The notes beneath the pieces are model-generated. The model saw only the letters and a list, made by a program, of their open reading frames with translations, was not told the DNA's origin and did not search any database. From the NCBI RefSeq assembly GCF_014641455.1, contig NZ_BMHT01000004.1:490223-554222 (forward strand): a DNA stretch of 64,000 nucleotides. The letters are read 5' to 3'. This stretch comes from Hymenobacter cavernae. GTDB taxonomy: Bacteria > Bacteroidota > Bacteroidia > Cytophagales > Hymenobacteraceae. Below, in pieces: positions 24,394 through 32,917 of the stretch. Numbering within the stretch: position 1 is the stretch's first letter; each line of letters starts with the position of its first letter. The position numbers and the translations under genes are program-made.

Positions 24394-26115
24394 GTGAGTA
24401 CAGAACAACCGCAAACCGCTGGCGGCCAGCCGCTAACCGCTACGAATAAGCGTCGCGACCTGCTTCGCTTTTTCGCAATTATTGGCGTTTTGCTGCTGCT
24501 CAACTTCGTGGGTCAGCAGTTCTTTTTCCGCCTCGACCTCACCCAGGAGAAGCGCTACACCATGTCGCCGGCAACTAAGCAGCTGCTAGAAAAGTTACCC
24601 GAGCCTGTCACCGTGACGGTGTATCTGGATGGCGATTTTCCCCCGGCTTTCCGCCGCTTGCAGCAATCTGTGCGCGAGACGCTGAACGAAATGCAGGTGT
24701 ATGGCGGCTCGAAGCTGCACTATGTGTTCCTGGACCCCAGCGCCGCTACCACCGAGCAGGACCGCAACAAGACGTATCAGGCGCTTTTCAAGAAAGGTTT
24801 GCGCCCGACGAACCTAGCTGCCACTGAAAACGGTAAGCGGGTGGAGAAAATCATCTTTCCGTGGGCCACTATTGCCGTGGGCGCCAAGGAAAAGAACGTG
24901 CTGCTGCTGCGTGGCAACCAGGCCGCACCTTCCGATGTGCGTCTGAACCAAAGCATTGAAGGCTTAGAGTATGAGCTAGCCAATACCATTCAGGAACTGG
25001 AGCCGGGCCGCCGCAAGCGTATCGGTGTGGTCGATGGGCACGGTGAGCTAAACAACGCCGAAGCCGGCGACCTGCTCGGCTCGTTGCAGGAGCGCTACGA
25101 CGTGTACCGCGTGAAGCTCGACGTAGTGCCCGACCTCCGCGCCCTAGACGCGGTTATCATCGCCCGGCCCACGACGCCTTACACGGAACCCGAGAAATTC
25201 AAGCTGGATCAGTTCATCACGAATGGTGGTAATGCGCTGTTTTTTGTGGATGAAATGCGCGTGAGCCTCGATAGCGCCGCCCGCACCGGCATGCTGTCGT
25301 TCCCGTACCAGCTCAACCTCGAAGACCTGCTGTTCAAGTACGGCGTGCGCATCAACCCCGACCTGCTGCTCGACCTCAACTCTGGGGTCATCCCGCTCGT
25401 GACCGGCAATGTGGGCGACAAGCCTCAGGTAGAGCCAATGCCGTGGCAGTTTTACCCTCTCATCAACCAGTTCAGCAAGCACCCCATTACCCGGAACCTC
25501 GATGCGGTGTACACCAAATTCGTAAGCAGCATTGATACGGTGAAAGCCACTGGCATCCGCAAAACGCCGCTCATGTTCACCTCGCGCTACACCCGCGTGC
25601 TGCCCTCGCCGGTGCCCATCAACCTCAACGACGCCCGCTTGGAGCCTGACCCGAAGCTATATAAGCAAGCGTTTAAACCCGTGGGTTATCTGCTGGAGGG
25701 TCAGTTTAAGTCGCTCTACGCGAACCGGGCCAAGCCAGGCACCACGCAGTTTCAACCCGCCACCACGCCCGGCGCAAAGCCCGGCAAGGTCCTGATTGTT
25801 TCCGATGGCGACTTTGTGCGCAGCGAGCTGGACCCCAAAACCGGCCGTCCCTTCCGCCTAGGTTTCGACCGCCTCGCCAACACCGAATTCGCCAATCGGG
25901 AGCTAGTTCTCAATGCTGTAGATTACATGCTCGACGAAACCGGCCTGATAGCCGTGCGTGGCAAACAAATCACGTTGCGCCCACTCGATAAAATGAAAGT
26001 AGCGGAGCAAGGCCGCCGCTGGCAGGCTCTCAACATCGGTGCGCCGCTGGTGCTGCTAGGTTTGTTTGGGTTGGTGCGCGCGTGGCGCCGCAAGCGGCGG
26101 TACGCATCGTTTTAA
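24394..26115 (+). CDS. gldG: Gliding-motility ABC transporter substrate-binding protein GldG
   Basis: Membrane-anchored auxiliary subunit of GldAFG, 573 residues. TM1 (FFAIIGVLLLLNFVGQQFFF, about 27-46) is followed by the ABC-transporter auxiliary domain starting LDLTQEKRYTMSPATKQLLEKL. A large extracytoplasmic region follows, and a C-terminal TM (PLVLLGLFGLVRAWRRKRR) completes the protein. The start is GTG at 24394. It overlaps the TGA of an eight-codon ORF (24371-24397), suggesting translational coupling. Its place right after gldF and its fold support the name. The C-terminal tail is arginine rich, consistent with cytoplasmic positive-inside topology. Confidence 0.93.
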   Translation: MSTEQPQTAGGQPLTATNKRRDLLRFFAIIGVLLLLNFVGQQFFFRLDLTQEKRYTMSPATKQLLEKLPEPVTVTVYLDGDFPPAFRRLQQSVRETLNEMQVYGGSKLHYVFLDPSAATTEQDRNKTYQALFKKGLRPTNLAATENGKRVEKIIFPWATIAVGAKEKNVLLLRGNQAAPSDVRLNQSIEGLEYELANTIQELEPGRRKRIGVVDGHGELNNAEAGDLLGSLQERYDVYRVKLDVVPDLRALDAVIIARPTTPYTEPEKFKLDQFITNGGNALFFVDEMRVSLDSAARTGMLSFPYQLNLEDLLFKYGVRINPDLLLDLNSGVIPLVTGNVGDKPQVEPMPWQFYPLINQFSKHPITRNLDAVYTKFVSSIDTVKATGIRKTPLMFTSRYTRVLPSPVPINLNDARLEPDPKLYKQAFKPVGYLLEGQFKSLYANRAKPGTTQFQPATTPGAKPGKVLIVSDGDFVRSELDPKTGRPFRLGFDRLANTEFANRELVLNAVDYMLDETGLIAVRGKQITLRPLDKMKVAEQGRRWQALNIGAPLVLLGLFGLVRAWRRKRRYASF

Positions 26116-26156
26116 TCTTAATATTGCTGCTGAAGAATATACTTCGCCGCAACTAC

Positions 26157-26429
26157 ATGGAAGAGTTTTTTGGCTGGCTGGTACAAGTGTTCATGGAGGG
26201 AGTTGTAGAGTATTTCTTGCCCTCAGTTGTATTTGGCGTTATTGGCTTCAGCTACTTACATCTCCGCTACTGGAGCAAAGTACAGGTGCAGCAGGTTCTT
26301 GTAAGAGAATACGACAATAGCTATTCTAATGCCGGGCGGGTAGTAGTCCTGAATACTGTTGCTGCCATCGGAATACTGCTTGTACTAGGCTTTATGATAG
26401 GTGCGCCAGTGCTACACTGGCTCGGTTAA
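26157..26429 (+). CDS. Small two-helix membrane protein
   Basis: A 90-residue protein with no family I recognise. It has a hydrophobic segment at about 15-36 (EYFLPSVVFGVIGFSYLHLRYW), a charged middle (KVQVQQVLVREYDNSYSNAG) and a second helix at about 63-82 (VLNTVAAIGILLVLGFMIGAP). The ATG at 26157 was chosen; a longer frame from 26082 overlaps gldG. It follows gldG by 41 bp on the same strand, so it may be co-transcribed. The base composition is a little more AT-rich than its neighbours. Confidence 0.6.
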   Translation: MEEFFGWLVQVFMEGVVEYFLPSVVFGVIGFSYLHLRYWSKVQVQQVLVREYDNSYSNAGRVVVLNTVAAIGILLVLGFMIGAPVLHWLG

Positions 26430-26547
26430 TAAGTGTAGAAATAGACTAATTTCTTGAAAAGGATAGGAAAACAAACTACCTCCCAGAATGGTGCGTAAAC
26501 CGCTGACACCCGAAGCAACCTAGCTTCTCACGTCACCATTCCCCTCA

Positions 26548-27402
26548 ATGAAACGTCTCGAAGGAAAAACGGCCGTCATTACCGGCGCGGCCCGCGGTAT
26601 CGGCCGCGCCATTGCGGTAGCGTATGCCCGTGAAGGTGCTGCCATCATGGGCATCGACATTGCAGCGCAAGCAAGCTCAGCGACGAAGTACCTAAGCGCC
26701 TCGCCGGAAGATCTGGCCGAAACGGCGCGGTTGGTCGAGCAGGAGGGAGGTACTTTTATTCCGGTTGAAGCCGACATCCGCGACCTAGGTGCTTTGCGTG
26801 CGGCGGCCACACGGGCGGAGCAGGAGCTAGGTCACGTTGATATTCTGGTGGCAAATGCCGGTATTCAGGTGTTTGCGCCGCTGCTGGAAATGACCGACGA
26901 GCAGTGGCACGATGTGGTCGACGTGAATCTGACGGGCACGGCCAACACCGTCCGCGCCTTTGTGCCACTCATGGCCAAGCGCAAGCAAGGACGCATCATC
27001 GTTACCGCTTCGGGGCAAGGCAAGCGGGGCTTCAAACATGGCTCCGGCTATGCCGCCTCGAAGTGGGGGATTATCGGATTTATGAAATCCGCTGCCCTCG
27101 ACCTAGGTCAGTATAATATCACCGTCAATGCGCTGGTGCCGGGTCTAATCGCCACACCCATGACCATGAATGAAACGCGCCTGACCGAAGCCTATCAGGA
27201 GTTTGAGCCGGAGGTAAAGGAAACTCCAAGTCAGGAAGAAGTAGCTAAAACACGGGCAGCGCACACGCCCATGAAGCTGCCGTGGCTCGCCCCCGAAGAT
27301 ATGGCGCCCATCGTGGTCTTCCTGGGTTCCGACGAAGCCCGGCACATCAGCGGCGCTACGTTCGATGTCGACGCGGGCGACACGGCCAAGTTCACGGCCT
27401 AG
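26548..27402 (+). CDS. SDR-family oxidoreductase
   Basis: Short-chain dehydrogenase of 284 residues. The cofactor motif TGAARGIG is at 12-19, NAG follows in LVANAGI, the catalytic Ser is in VTASGQGK, and the Tyr-Lys pair is in YAASKWG. The insert of about 20 residues after GIDIAAQ (ATKYLSASPEDLAETARLVE) resembles mycofactocin-coupled or carveol-dehydrogenase-like SDRs, which have a longer loop after the second strand. The C-terminus has the usual FDVDAGDTAKF. No operon partner is clear: gldG's small neighbour is 118 bp upstream and the BLUF genes converge. The substrate is unknown. Confidence 0.9.
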   Translation: MKRLEGKTAVITGAARGIGRAIAVAYAREGAAIMGIDIAAQASSATKYLSASPEDLAETARLVEQEGGTFIPVEADIRDLGALRAAATRAEQELGHVDILVANAGIQVFAPLLEMTDEQWHDVVDVNLTGTANTVRAFVPLMAKRKQGRIIVTASGQGKRGFKHGSGYAASKWGIIGFMKSAALDLGQYNITVNALVPGLIATPMTMNETRLTEAYQEFEPEVKETPSQEEVAKTRAAHTPMKLPWLAPEDMAPIVVFLGSDEARHISGATFDVDAGDTAKFTA

Positions 27403-27437
27403 AGAGGCTAGGTGCTGCCCGCCTTGGAACCTAGGTT

Positions 27438-27890
27438 TTAGAACCGGATTACATCATCTGTCACGAAAGATGCCAGAAGCGAATGTAGCGTAGCATCGGT
27501 GCTCTTTGAGTAGCCGGGCTGAGCAGACAGGTAGTCTTGCTTATTAACGTTCAAATAACCAGCCAGGTGCGCGAAATCGGCTGGTTCCACGGCTTTGAAG
27601 CCCATTGACCACTGCGAAAAGTTGCGCTGCTGAATTTCGCCGTCCGCTAGCTTCGTTACGTTACGATGCCGCGGATCCTGGGCGATACGGTTGAAAATAT
27701 AGCGTACTTCCTCCTCCGTGCCTTCCAGCACCTGCATAATTTCACCGTTGCTGTAAAGTAACACGCCCGTCAGGGTGTGGCCGGTGTTCCAGGTGCGGGC
27801 CTGCGTTAGCAGTGCTTCCAACTCCTTTTCGCTCATAACCGCGGTAGCGACACTCTGATAAACTAAATGGTAAAGGGAAGGGGTGGACAT
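27438..27890 (-). CDS. BLUF-domain blue-light sensor, short form
   Basis: A 150-residue cytoplasmic flavin-binding photoreceptor with a BLUF domain and short C-terminal helices, no effector domain. By comparison with AppA, the flavin-site residues are Tyr11 (LVYQSVA), Asn35 (WNTGHTLTG), Gln53 (IMQVLEG), Trp94 and Met96 (FSQWSMGF). All are present, so photochemistry is likely intact. A close paralogue lies 47 bp upstream in the same direction. Short BLUF proteins act through protein partners (as YcgF or PixD do); none is obvious nearby. The converging SDR ends 35 bp away. Confidence 0.93.
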   Translation of the reverse strand: MSTPSLYHLVYQSVATAVMSEKELEALLTQARTWNTGHTLTGVLLYSNGEIMQVLEGTEEEVRYIFNRIAQDPRHRNVTKLADGEIQQRNFSQWSMGFKAVEPADFAHLAGYLNVNKQDYLSAQPGYSKSTDATLHSLLASFVTDDVIRF

Positions 27891-27937
27891 AAACCTAGCT
27901 TGGAATGGTATTCAGCCGTGAAGGAAACGACAGTGGC

Positions 27938-28384
27938 TCAGAGCCGGATGATTTCGTCCTGCACAAAGGTGGAAAGCAAATCGTGCAGCATTGAGTCGGC
28001 AACTCTGCCGTGGCTCTTCAGGTAGTTGGGCTTGCTCACGTTGAGGTAGCCTGCTAAGTGCATAAAATCAGCCGGATCTACGGCCTTAAAGCCCATCGAC
28101 CACTGCGAGAAATTGCGCCGCTGGATCTGGCCATCTGCCAGGGTGCTTACATCGCGGTGGCGAATATCCTGCCTGATCTTTTCATAAATATGCTGCACCA
28201 TTTCCTGCTCGCCCTCCAGCACCTGCATAATGTCGCCGTTGCTGTAGAGCAGCACGCCCGTCAGGCTGTTGGCGGTATTAGTAGCGCGGGCTTTGGTCAG
28301 CAGCTCCTCCAGTTGCGACTCTGTCATGAAGGTGGTCGCCGTGCTTTGGTATACCAGATGGTAAAGGGGAGATGGAGTGGACAT
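27938..28384 (-). CDS. BLUF-domain blue-light sensor, tandem paralogue
   Basis: A 148-residue short BLUF protein sharing most motifs with the next gene: LVYQSTA, SLTGVLLYSNG, IMQVLEGEQ, NFSQWSMGFKAVDPADF and HLAGYLNVSKPNYL. The flavin-site residues Tyr12, Asn36, Gln54, Trp95 and Met97 are kept, and the last residues (VQDEIIRL) match the paralogue's VTDDVIRF. The frame extends 21 codons upstream, but the ATG at 28384 gives the same MSTPS opening as the paralogue. It is the upstream gene of the pair, diverging from dnaN by about 285 bp. The two differ mostly in the helices after the BLUF core. Confidence 0.93.
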   Translation of the reverse strand: MSTPSPLYHLVYQSTATTFMTESQLEELLTKARATNTANSLTGVLLYSNGDIMQVLEGEQEMVQHIYEKIRQDIRHRDVSTLADGQIQRRNFSQWSMGFKAVDPADFMHLAGYLNVSKPNYLKSHGRVADSMLHDLLSTFVQDEIIRL

Positions 28385-28624
28385 GAGGCACTGCGTAAGA
28401 AGCTGAAAAGGAACAAGGCAAGTATAGGAATGTTTGTATAAAAGCACAAGCGTTGAGCTTGCAGAAGCTCCGTTCCTAAGATGTTAATAATTTATATCGG
28501 TTTGATTAGAAATAAGTTAAAATAAGCTAGGGTGCTTGCGCAATGTAAGATAACGGGATAGTTGTCCGTAAGCTAACATTCCATAATCTTCGCCGGTTAA
28601 CGCCAAAACTTCCGCGCATCTATC

Positions 28625-28632
28625 TATCTTTG
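28625..28632 (+). promoter_or_regulatory. -7 promoter element of dnaN
   Basis: TATCTTTG matches the TAnnTTTG consensus exactly and would start transcription near 28638, about 30 nt before the dnaN ATG. No clear -33 box was seen. Confidence 0.6.
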
Positions 28633-28668
28633 TCCTCTTACCAAAAACGCCAGAGAAAAGCCCTTTAT

Positions 28669-29793
28669 ATGAAGTTCATCGTCTCGTCTTCCGCCTTGCT
28701 CAAGCAGCTCCAGAGCATCAACGGCGTGGTCACGAATAATCCCGTGGTGCCGATTCTGGAGAACTTTCTCTTCGAGATTGAGGATGGCAAGCTGACGATT
28801 ACGGCCTCCGACCTGGAGACCAGCATGATTACGGAGCTGCCCGTCGAAGCCCGCGAAGCTGGTCGCATTGCCGCGCCCGCCCGCATCCTGCTCGATACGC
28901 TCAAGAACCTGCCCGACCAGCCCGTGACTTTCACGCTGGACGAGGAAACCTACACCATTGAAATCGCCTCGGCGAATGGCCGCTACAAACTAGCCGGCGA
29001 AAATGCTACGGACTTCCCCCGCGTGCCGGTGGTGAAAGGCTCCGCACCGATTGAGATTCCCTCGTCGTCGTTGTCGCGGGCTATCAACAAGACCATCTTC
29101 GCCGTGAGCACCGACGAGCTGCGCCCCGCCATGACGGGTATCCTGGTGCAGCTGGCTGATAATCAGGTGACTTTTGTGGCTACCGATGGTCACCGTTTGT
29201 TGCGCTACCGTCGCTCCGATGTGGGCGCGGGCCAAACGGCTAACCTCATCATTCCGCGCAAAGCTTTCAACCTACTGAAAGGCGCGCTGCCTTCCGAGGC
29301 CACACCGGTGAAAGTAGAGTTCAATAACTCCAATGCTTTCTTCAACTTCAACCAGATGCGCCTCGTGTGCCGCCTGATTGATGAGCGCTACCCCGATTAC
29401 GAAAACGTAATTCCGGTGAGCAACCCTAACCGCCTCATCATCAGCCGCGCCGATTTTCTGAACTCGGTAAAGCGCATTTCGATCTACTCTAACAAGACCA
29501 CGCACCAAGTACGCTTGCGCCTAGCCGGTTCCGAGCTTACGGTTTCGGCCGAAGACCTGGATTTCAGCAACGAAGCCAACGAAAAGCTCCCTTGCCAGTA
29601 CGACGGTGAGGATATGGAAATCGGCTTCAATGCTCGCTTCCTGGCCGAAATGCTGTCGAACATCGACTCCGAAGAAATCACCCTGGAGCTGAGCACGCCC
29701 AACCGCGCCGGCCTGCTCATGCCCACCACCGCCGACGACAACGAAAGCATCCTGATGCTAGTGATGCCGGTGATGCTGAATAACTACGTTTAA
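28669..29793 (+). CDS. dnaN: DNA polymerase III beta subunit (sliding clamp)
   Basis: The ring-shaped processivity clamp that tethers DNA polymerase III, 374 residues. Three clamp-fold domains are visible: 1-about 120 (MKFIVSSSALLKQLQSINGV), about 125-245 (ALPSEATPVKVEF region) and about 246-374 (LNSVKRISIYSNKTTHQVRL, ending LMLVMPVMLNNYV). VATDGHRLL and the C-terminal MPVML motif are family hallmarks. The ATG at 28669 is preferred to the upstream in-frame codon because it matches the family start and the promoter position. It is followed by a long inverted repeat and gldC. Confidence 0.96.
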   Translation: MKFIVSSSALLKQLQSINGVVTNNPVVPILENFLFEIEDGKLTITASDLETSMITELPVEAREAGRIAAPARILLDTLKNLPDQPVTFTLDEETYTIEIASANGRYKLAGENATDFPRVPVVKGSAPIEIPSSSLSRAINKTIFAVSTDELRPAMTGILVQLADNQVTFVATDGHRLLRYRRSDVGAGQTANLIIPRKAFNLLKGALPSEATPVKVEFNNSNAFFNFNQMRLVCRLIDERYPDYENVIPVSNPNRLIISRADFLNSVKRISIYSNKTTHQVRLRLAGSELTVSAEDLDFSNEANEKLPCQYDGEDMEIGFNARFLAEMLSNIDSEEITLELSTPNRAGLLMPTTADDNESILMLVMPVMLNNYV

Positions 29794-29804
29794 TTAATTC
29801 CTCC

Positions 29805-29911
29805 GTTTGTCATCCTGAGCAGAGCGAAGGACCTTATTCCGTCAGAACAAGTCGTGTTTGCGATTGTCGTTCAGCGAGATAAGGTCCTTCGCTCTGCTCA
29901 GGATGACAAAC
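29805..29911. repeat. Long intergenic inverted repeat, GTCAT...ATGAC type
   Basis: Arms 29805-29836 and 29880-29911 are perfect 32-bp reverse complements carrying GTCATCCTGAGC and GCTCAGGATGAC. It separates dnaN from gldC. Confidence 0.92.
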
Positions 29912-29929
29912 TTTTTCAAGTACATTCTC

Positions 29930-30268
29930 ATGAAAAAATCCGAAATCCGCTTCAGCATAGCCCTCGACGACCAGAAAGTGCCGGAGGCTATCAGCTGGCA
30001 GGCCACCGACGCGGGCCCCGATATTCACTTTGCCAAAGCCATCAACATCGCCCTGTGGGACCGGGACCAGTCGGGTACCATGAAGATTGACCTCTGGACC
30101 AAAGACATGCCCGTTGAGGAAATGAAATACTTCTACGTCGATACGATGGGTGCTATGGCCGAGAGCATCATGACGGCCACCAGCGACGAAGTGATGGCGA
30201 ATAAGATTCGCTCGCTTTGCAAAGAGCTGATGGAGCACATCGAAGAAGAAGCCAAGAAACAAAGCTAG
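29930..30268 (+). CDS. gldC: Gliding motility protein GldC
   Basis: A 112-residue cytoplasmic protein matching GldC: MKKSEIRFSIALDDQKVPEAISWQ, then FAKAINIALWDRDQSGTMKIDLWTKDMPVEEMKYFYVDTM and a helical C-terminus (RSLCKELMEHIEEEAKK). GldC supports gliding or T9SS function in Flavobacterium; its mechanism is not known. The frame runs upstream through the inverted repeat, but the ATG at 29930 gives the family's start. A strong terminator follows at once. Confidence 0.92.
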   Translation: MKKSEIRFSIALDDQKVPEAISWQATDAGPDIHFAKAINIALWDRDQSGTMKIDLWTKDMPVEEMKYFYVDTMGAMAESIMTATSDEVMANKIRSLCKELMEHIEEEAKKQS

Positions 30269-30286
30269 GTCTAGCTTCTAGTACGG

Positions 30287-30321
30287 AAAAGCCCCGGTTG
30301 ATAGGTCAACCGGGGCTTTTT
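30287..30321 (+). terminator. Intrinsic terminator of gldC
   Basis: A perfect 15-bp stem (30287-30301 with 30306-30320) starting AAAAGCCCCGG and ending in a T-tract, 18 bp after the gldC stop. Confidence 0.9.
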
Positions 30322-30350
30322 GCTAATAGAAACTTCAGCCGCGAGCTAGG

Positions 30351-30881
30351 TTACTTGCTGCTTTTGGTGTCGGAGGTAGAGGTGCTGCGACCCTGCGTGA
30401 TAATCGCGCCTTTGCTGCTGGCGGGCAGCGGGTTCTGCACCGATTTGACCAGTGCCGCTCCGGCGGTGCGGTTAACGTAGTCGCGGTCAAATTTATAGAA
30501 ATCGGCGCGGGAGTCGTAATAAGCGCTGTACTGAGCGCTACTTAGCACGTTGCGCAGCTCTTTGTCTCGTTCCTTGCACACGCCTTGGCACTGCTGATCA
30601 ACCAGCTTTGGGTTGCCGGCATTTTTCTGTTCGATGGCGGCCATCTTAGCCACTTTGTCCTCGTTGATGGCGCGGAGCTTGGCCGTTTGATAGCCATTCA
30701 GACGCAGGTCGCGGGCCATTTGATCAGAAAGGCGCTTGGCGCGCTCCTGCACGGGGTTGAGGCGGGGAGATGGTTGGGTTTTATCCTGCGGCATAACCGT
30801 TGAGCCAGGAGCCTGCTGGGCATAGGCGCCAAAAGTAGCGGCAGCAAAGACTAGCGCGGCGGTGACGAATTTCTTGCTCAT
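30351..30881 (-). CDS. Periplasmic helical protein, Spy/CpxP-like
   Basis: A 176-residue exported protein with signal peptide (MSKKFVTAALVFAAATFGAYAQ). The mature part is largely helical and charged: RLNPVQERAKRLSDQMARDLRLNGYQTAKLRAI followed by VCKERDKELRNVLSSAQYSAY. The spacing of the two helices and the LxxxQ-like LSSAQ near the end resemble LTxxQ (Spy/CpxP) periplasmic chaperones, but I cannot confirm the family. Two Cys (QCQGVC) may form a disulfide. The C-terminus is a Ser/Thr/Lys tail. It converges with gldC and appears monocistronic. Confidence 0.6.
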   Translation of the reverse strand: MSKKFVTAALVFAAATFGAYAQQAPGSTVMPQDKTQPSPRLNPVQERAKRLSDQMARDLRLNGYQTAKLRAINEDKVAKMAAIEQKNAGNPKLVDQQCQGVCKERDKELRNVLSSAQYSAYYDSRADFYKFDRDYVNRTAGAALVKSVQNPLPASSKGAIITQGRSTSTSDTKSSK

Positions 30882-31004
30882 TGTATCGGGGCGTTAGCGT
30901 TCTAGGTCAGCAGCTACCTGCCTGGGCCAGCCGAAACCAGCGCGCAGTGCAGCTTTCTATTACTAACGAAAAATGGCCCCGGCAAGTTTAAAGAGCAGCC
31001 GGAT

Positions 31005-31075
31005 AATTGAGTAGCTGAGTAATTGAGCAACTAAGTAGTGATATTCAATAGTATACTTAGTTAGCTAGGTACTCC
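31005..31075. repeat. Word-repeat spacer after dcd
   Basis: GAGTAGCTGAGTAATTGAGCAACTAAGTAG-like words repeat near the dcd stop, then recur as the complement (ACTTAGTTAGCTAGG). No gene is seen. Confidence 0.45.
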
Positions 31076-31615
31076 TTAGAAGCTGTTCTTCCACATCATC
31101 GACTCCACGGGCTTGTCGGTGCGCTCGTTGTATTTGGCGTTGGCTTTGCGGTTGTAGAAGGTTTGCACATCTCCTTGCACGGCGAAGTAGATGAGCTGCC
31201 CGATGGGCATACCCGCGTACACGCGCACTTGCTGCGTCACGGAAATCTCCAGCGTCCAGGTGTTGCAAAAACCTACGTCGCCTTTACCAGCAGTGGCGTG
31301 AATGTCGATACCGAGCCGGCCAACGCTGGATTTTCCTTCCAAGAAAGGCACTTGTGCGTGACTCTCCGTATACTCTTCCGTTACGCCGAGATACAGCGTA
31401 CCGGGCTGAAGCACAAAACCTTCCTCGGTGGGAATCTCAAAAACATCAATCTGATTGTGGCTGCGCGCGTCCAGCACCGCGTCGCGGTAAGTAGCCAGGT
31501 AGCGACCTAGATGCACGTCGTAGGAATTGGTGCCCAGACAAGCACGGTCGTAGGGTTCAATGACAATGTTACCCCGCTCAATTTCGGCAAGGATTTGCTG
31601 GTCGGTAAGAATCAT
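31076..31615 (-). CDS. dcd: dCTP deaminase
   Basis: Converts dCTP to dUTP for dTMP synthesis; 179 residues. It opens MILTDQQILAEIERGNIVIEPYD and has SYDVHLGRYLA, the conserved GKSSVGRLGIDIHATAGKGDVGF core with the substrate-binding Ser and Arg and the catalytic Glu in LEISV. The C-terminal lid (NRKANAKYNERTDKPV) is complete. The long upstream frame to 31807 overlaps a neighbour and begins without a signal, so the ATG at 31615 is used. A TGAATGTTGAATG word spacer (31630-31695) lies upstream. Confidence 0.94.
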   Translation of the reverse strand: MILTDQQILAEIERGNIVIEPYDRACLGTNSYDVHLGRYLATYRDAVLDARSHNQIDVFEIPTEEGFVLQPGTLYLGVTEEYTESHAQVPFLEGKSSVGRLGIDIHATAGKGDVGFCNTWTLEISVTQQVRVYAGMPIGQLIYFAVQGDVQTFYNRKANAKYNERTDKPVESMMWKNSF

Positions 31616-31697
31616 TTCGGGAAATGTTGAGTGCTGAGTGTTGAATGTTGAATGACCTAGGTAAGAGCATTTAATATTCAACACTCGACATTTAAAA

Positions 31698-32555
31698 TTA
31701 GTGGTCTTCTTCCTCGTCGTAGCGGTCTTCGGGGAGGGTGCTGGAAGAAGGACGGCGGCGGGGCTGGGCATTGGGCTGGCGCTGATCCAGGTCATCGGCC
31801 AGGGCATCGAGGCGCGTGCGCAGGTCGGGTAACACGTTGAACAACAGGTGCAGCAAAGCTAGGGTAGAAGCACCGGCCAGCAGGAGCGTGAAATAATCAA
31901 CCCAATCGTGGCGAACCGGCACATCCACGGCGCGCACGGTGGTGGGGCGCGCCGGGATAATCTCGCCTTCGGGCTGCGGCACCGGCTCTTCAACGGAGGC
32001 CGTTGCGGGCGGCTCCACTTCGGCATCGGCGGGCGGCACGGCGGCGCCATCGGCAGCTAGCTCATCAGGAGCCGGGTCTTCGGAAGCGTTGAATTGAGCT
32101 GTACCCTGCTGAATAACGCGCTGAAGCGAATGAATGAGGGCGACACGTTCATCGCGCGGTAGCACGCGGATAAAGAACTCGAAGTTCTTGTCGAGCACGA
32201 TGGATTTGAGCTGCTTCTCAAATTCCACCAAATCGGTGCGGCCTTTACCGAAGCGGTTTTTAAACTTCTCAGAAACATCATTATAATTCAAGAACAGCTT
32301 CTTCAGATCGGCGTTGCCTTGAAAGCCGTCGAAGGATTTGCGCGCTTGGTGGCTACGGAGTGTAACCGGAAACTTATTGCGTGTGAAGGTCTTATCATAC
32401 ACAGTTTCCATGGTGCGGAAATTAATCTCGTCCACCATGCGGTCGAACAGCCGCTTGTTGGCGGCAGCCGGTGCTTCCGACTGACCCAGAAGAAAGCTAG
32501 GTAGCGCAAGCCACAGAACCAGGAGTACTGGCATCAAAAGTCGAAGTCGAGGCAT
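31698..32555 (-). CDS. Exported protein with C-terminal membrane anchor
   Basis: A 285-residue protein of unknown function. A signal peptide (MPRLRLLMPVLLVLWLALPSFLLGQ) precedes a helical domain (RLFDRMVDEINFRTMETVYDKTFT...FEFFIRVLPRDERVALIHSLQRV), a Pro/Glu/Ala-rich linker (about 160-207), a hydrophobic segment (YFTLLLAGASTLALLHLLFNVL, about 224-245) and a charged tail ending DRYDEEEDH. The membrane segment would place the acidic tail in the cytoplasm. The ATG at 32555 is chosen for the signal peptide. The gene lies between dcd and the AT-rich gap. Confidence 0.65.
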   Translation of the reverse strand: MPRLRLLMPVLLVLWLALPSFLLGQSEAPAAANKRLFDRMVDEINFRTMETVYDKTFTRNKFPVTLRSHQARKSFDGFQGNADLKKLFLNYNDVSEKFKNRFGKGRTDLVEFEKQLKSIVLDKNFEFFIRVLPRDERVALIHSLQRVIQQGTAQFNASEDPAPDELAADGAAVPPADAEVEPPATASVEEPVPQPEGEIIPARPTTVRAVDVPVRHDWVDYFTLLLAGASTLALLHLLFNVLPDLRTRLDALADDLDQRQPNAQPRRRPSSSTLPEDRYDEEEDH

Positions 32556-32576
32556 AGGAGCAGCACAGTTTGGCCG

Positions 32577-32584
32577 CAAAGGTA
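32577..32584 (-). promoter_or_regulatory. -7 promoter element for the 32555 gene
   Basis: TACCTTTG on the minus strand, an exact TAnnTTTG match about 22 nt upstream of the ATG at 32555, giving a leader of about 15 nt. Confidence 0.55.
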
Positions 32585-32917
32585 ACCGCTGTTTACCCCG
32601 GAATCTACTAACAGAGCCGATTTGAGCAGAAGCTAGGTTGCAAACTAGAAGCTAGCATACTCGCTAGAAAATACATATTTATTACTATGAATATTTTCTT
32701 GGGTTCTGATTAAAAAACAAAATTATGTCGCGGTTTTCTGGTTAAGTCCTAAAGCAGGTGTTTAAATCCGAATAGTAGATCTACAATCATAATCTAGGTT
32801 TTGGGCGATAATTAGTAAAGAGGAAGTTGAAAAATTAAATTACAGGAGCTTTAGAGCGGATATTTATTAGCCGTAGTTTCAAAAGATGCAGCAGAAGGAA
32901 GCTTCCATGGTTTTTCG

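Noticed and set aside
26066..26320. 84-codon plus frame overlapping the end of gldG
   Set aside because: It overlaps gldG and the small membrane protein gene, which fits better by hydrophobicity and start.
29805..29911. Extension of gldC upstream through the inverted repeat (start at 29858)
   Set aside because: The frame is open there by chance; the family begins at the ATG at 29930.
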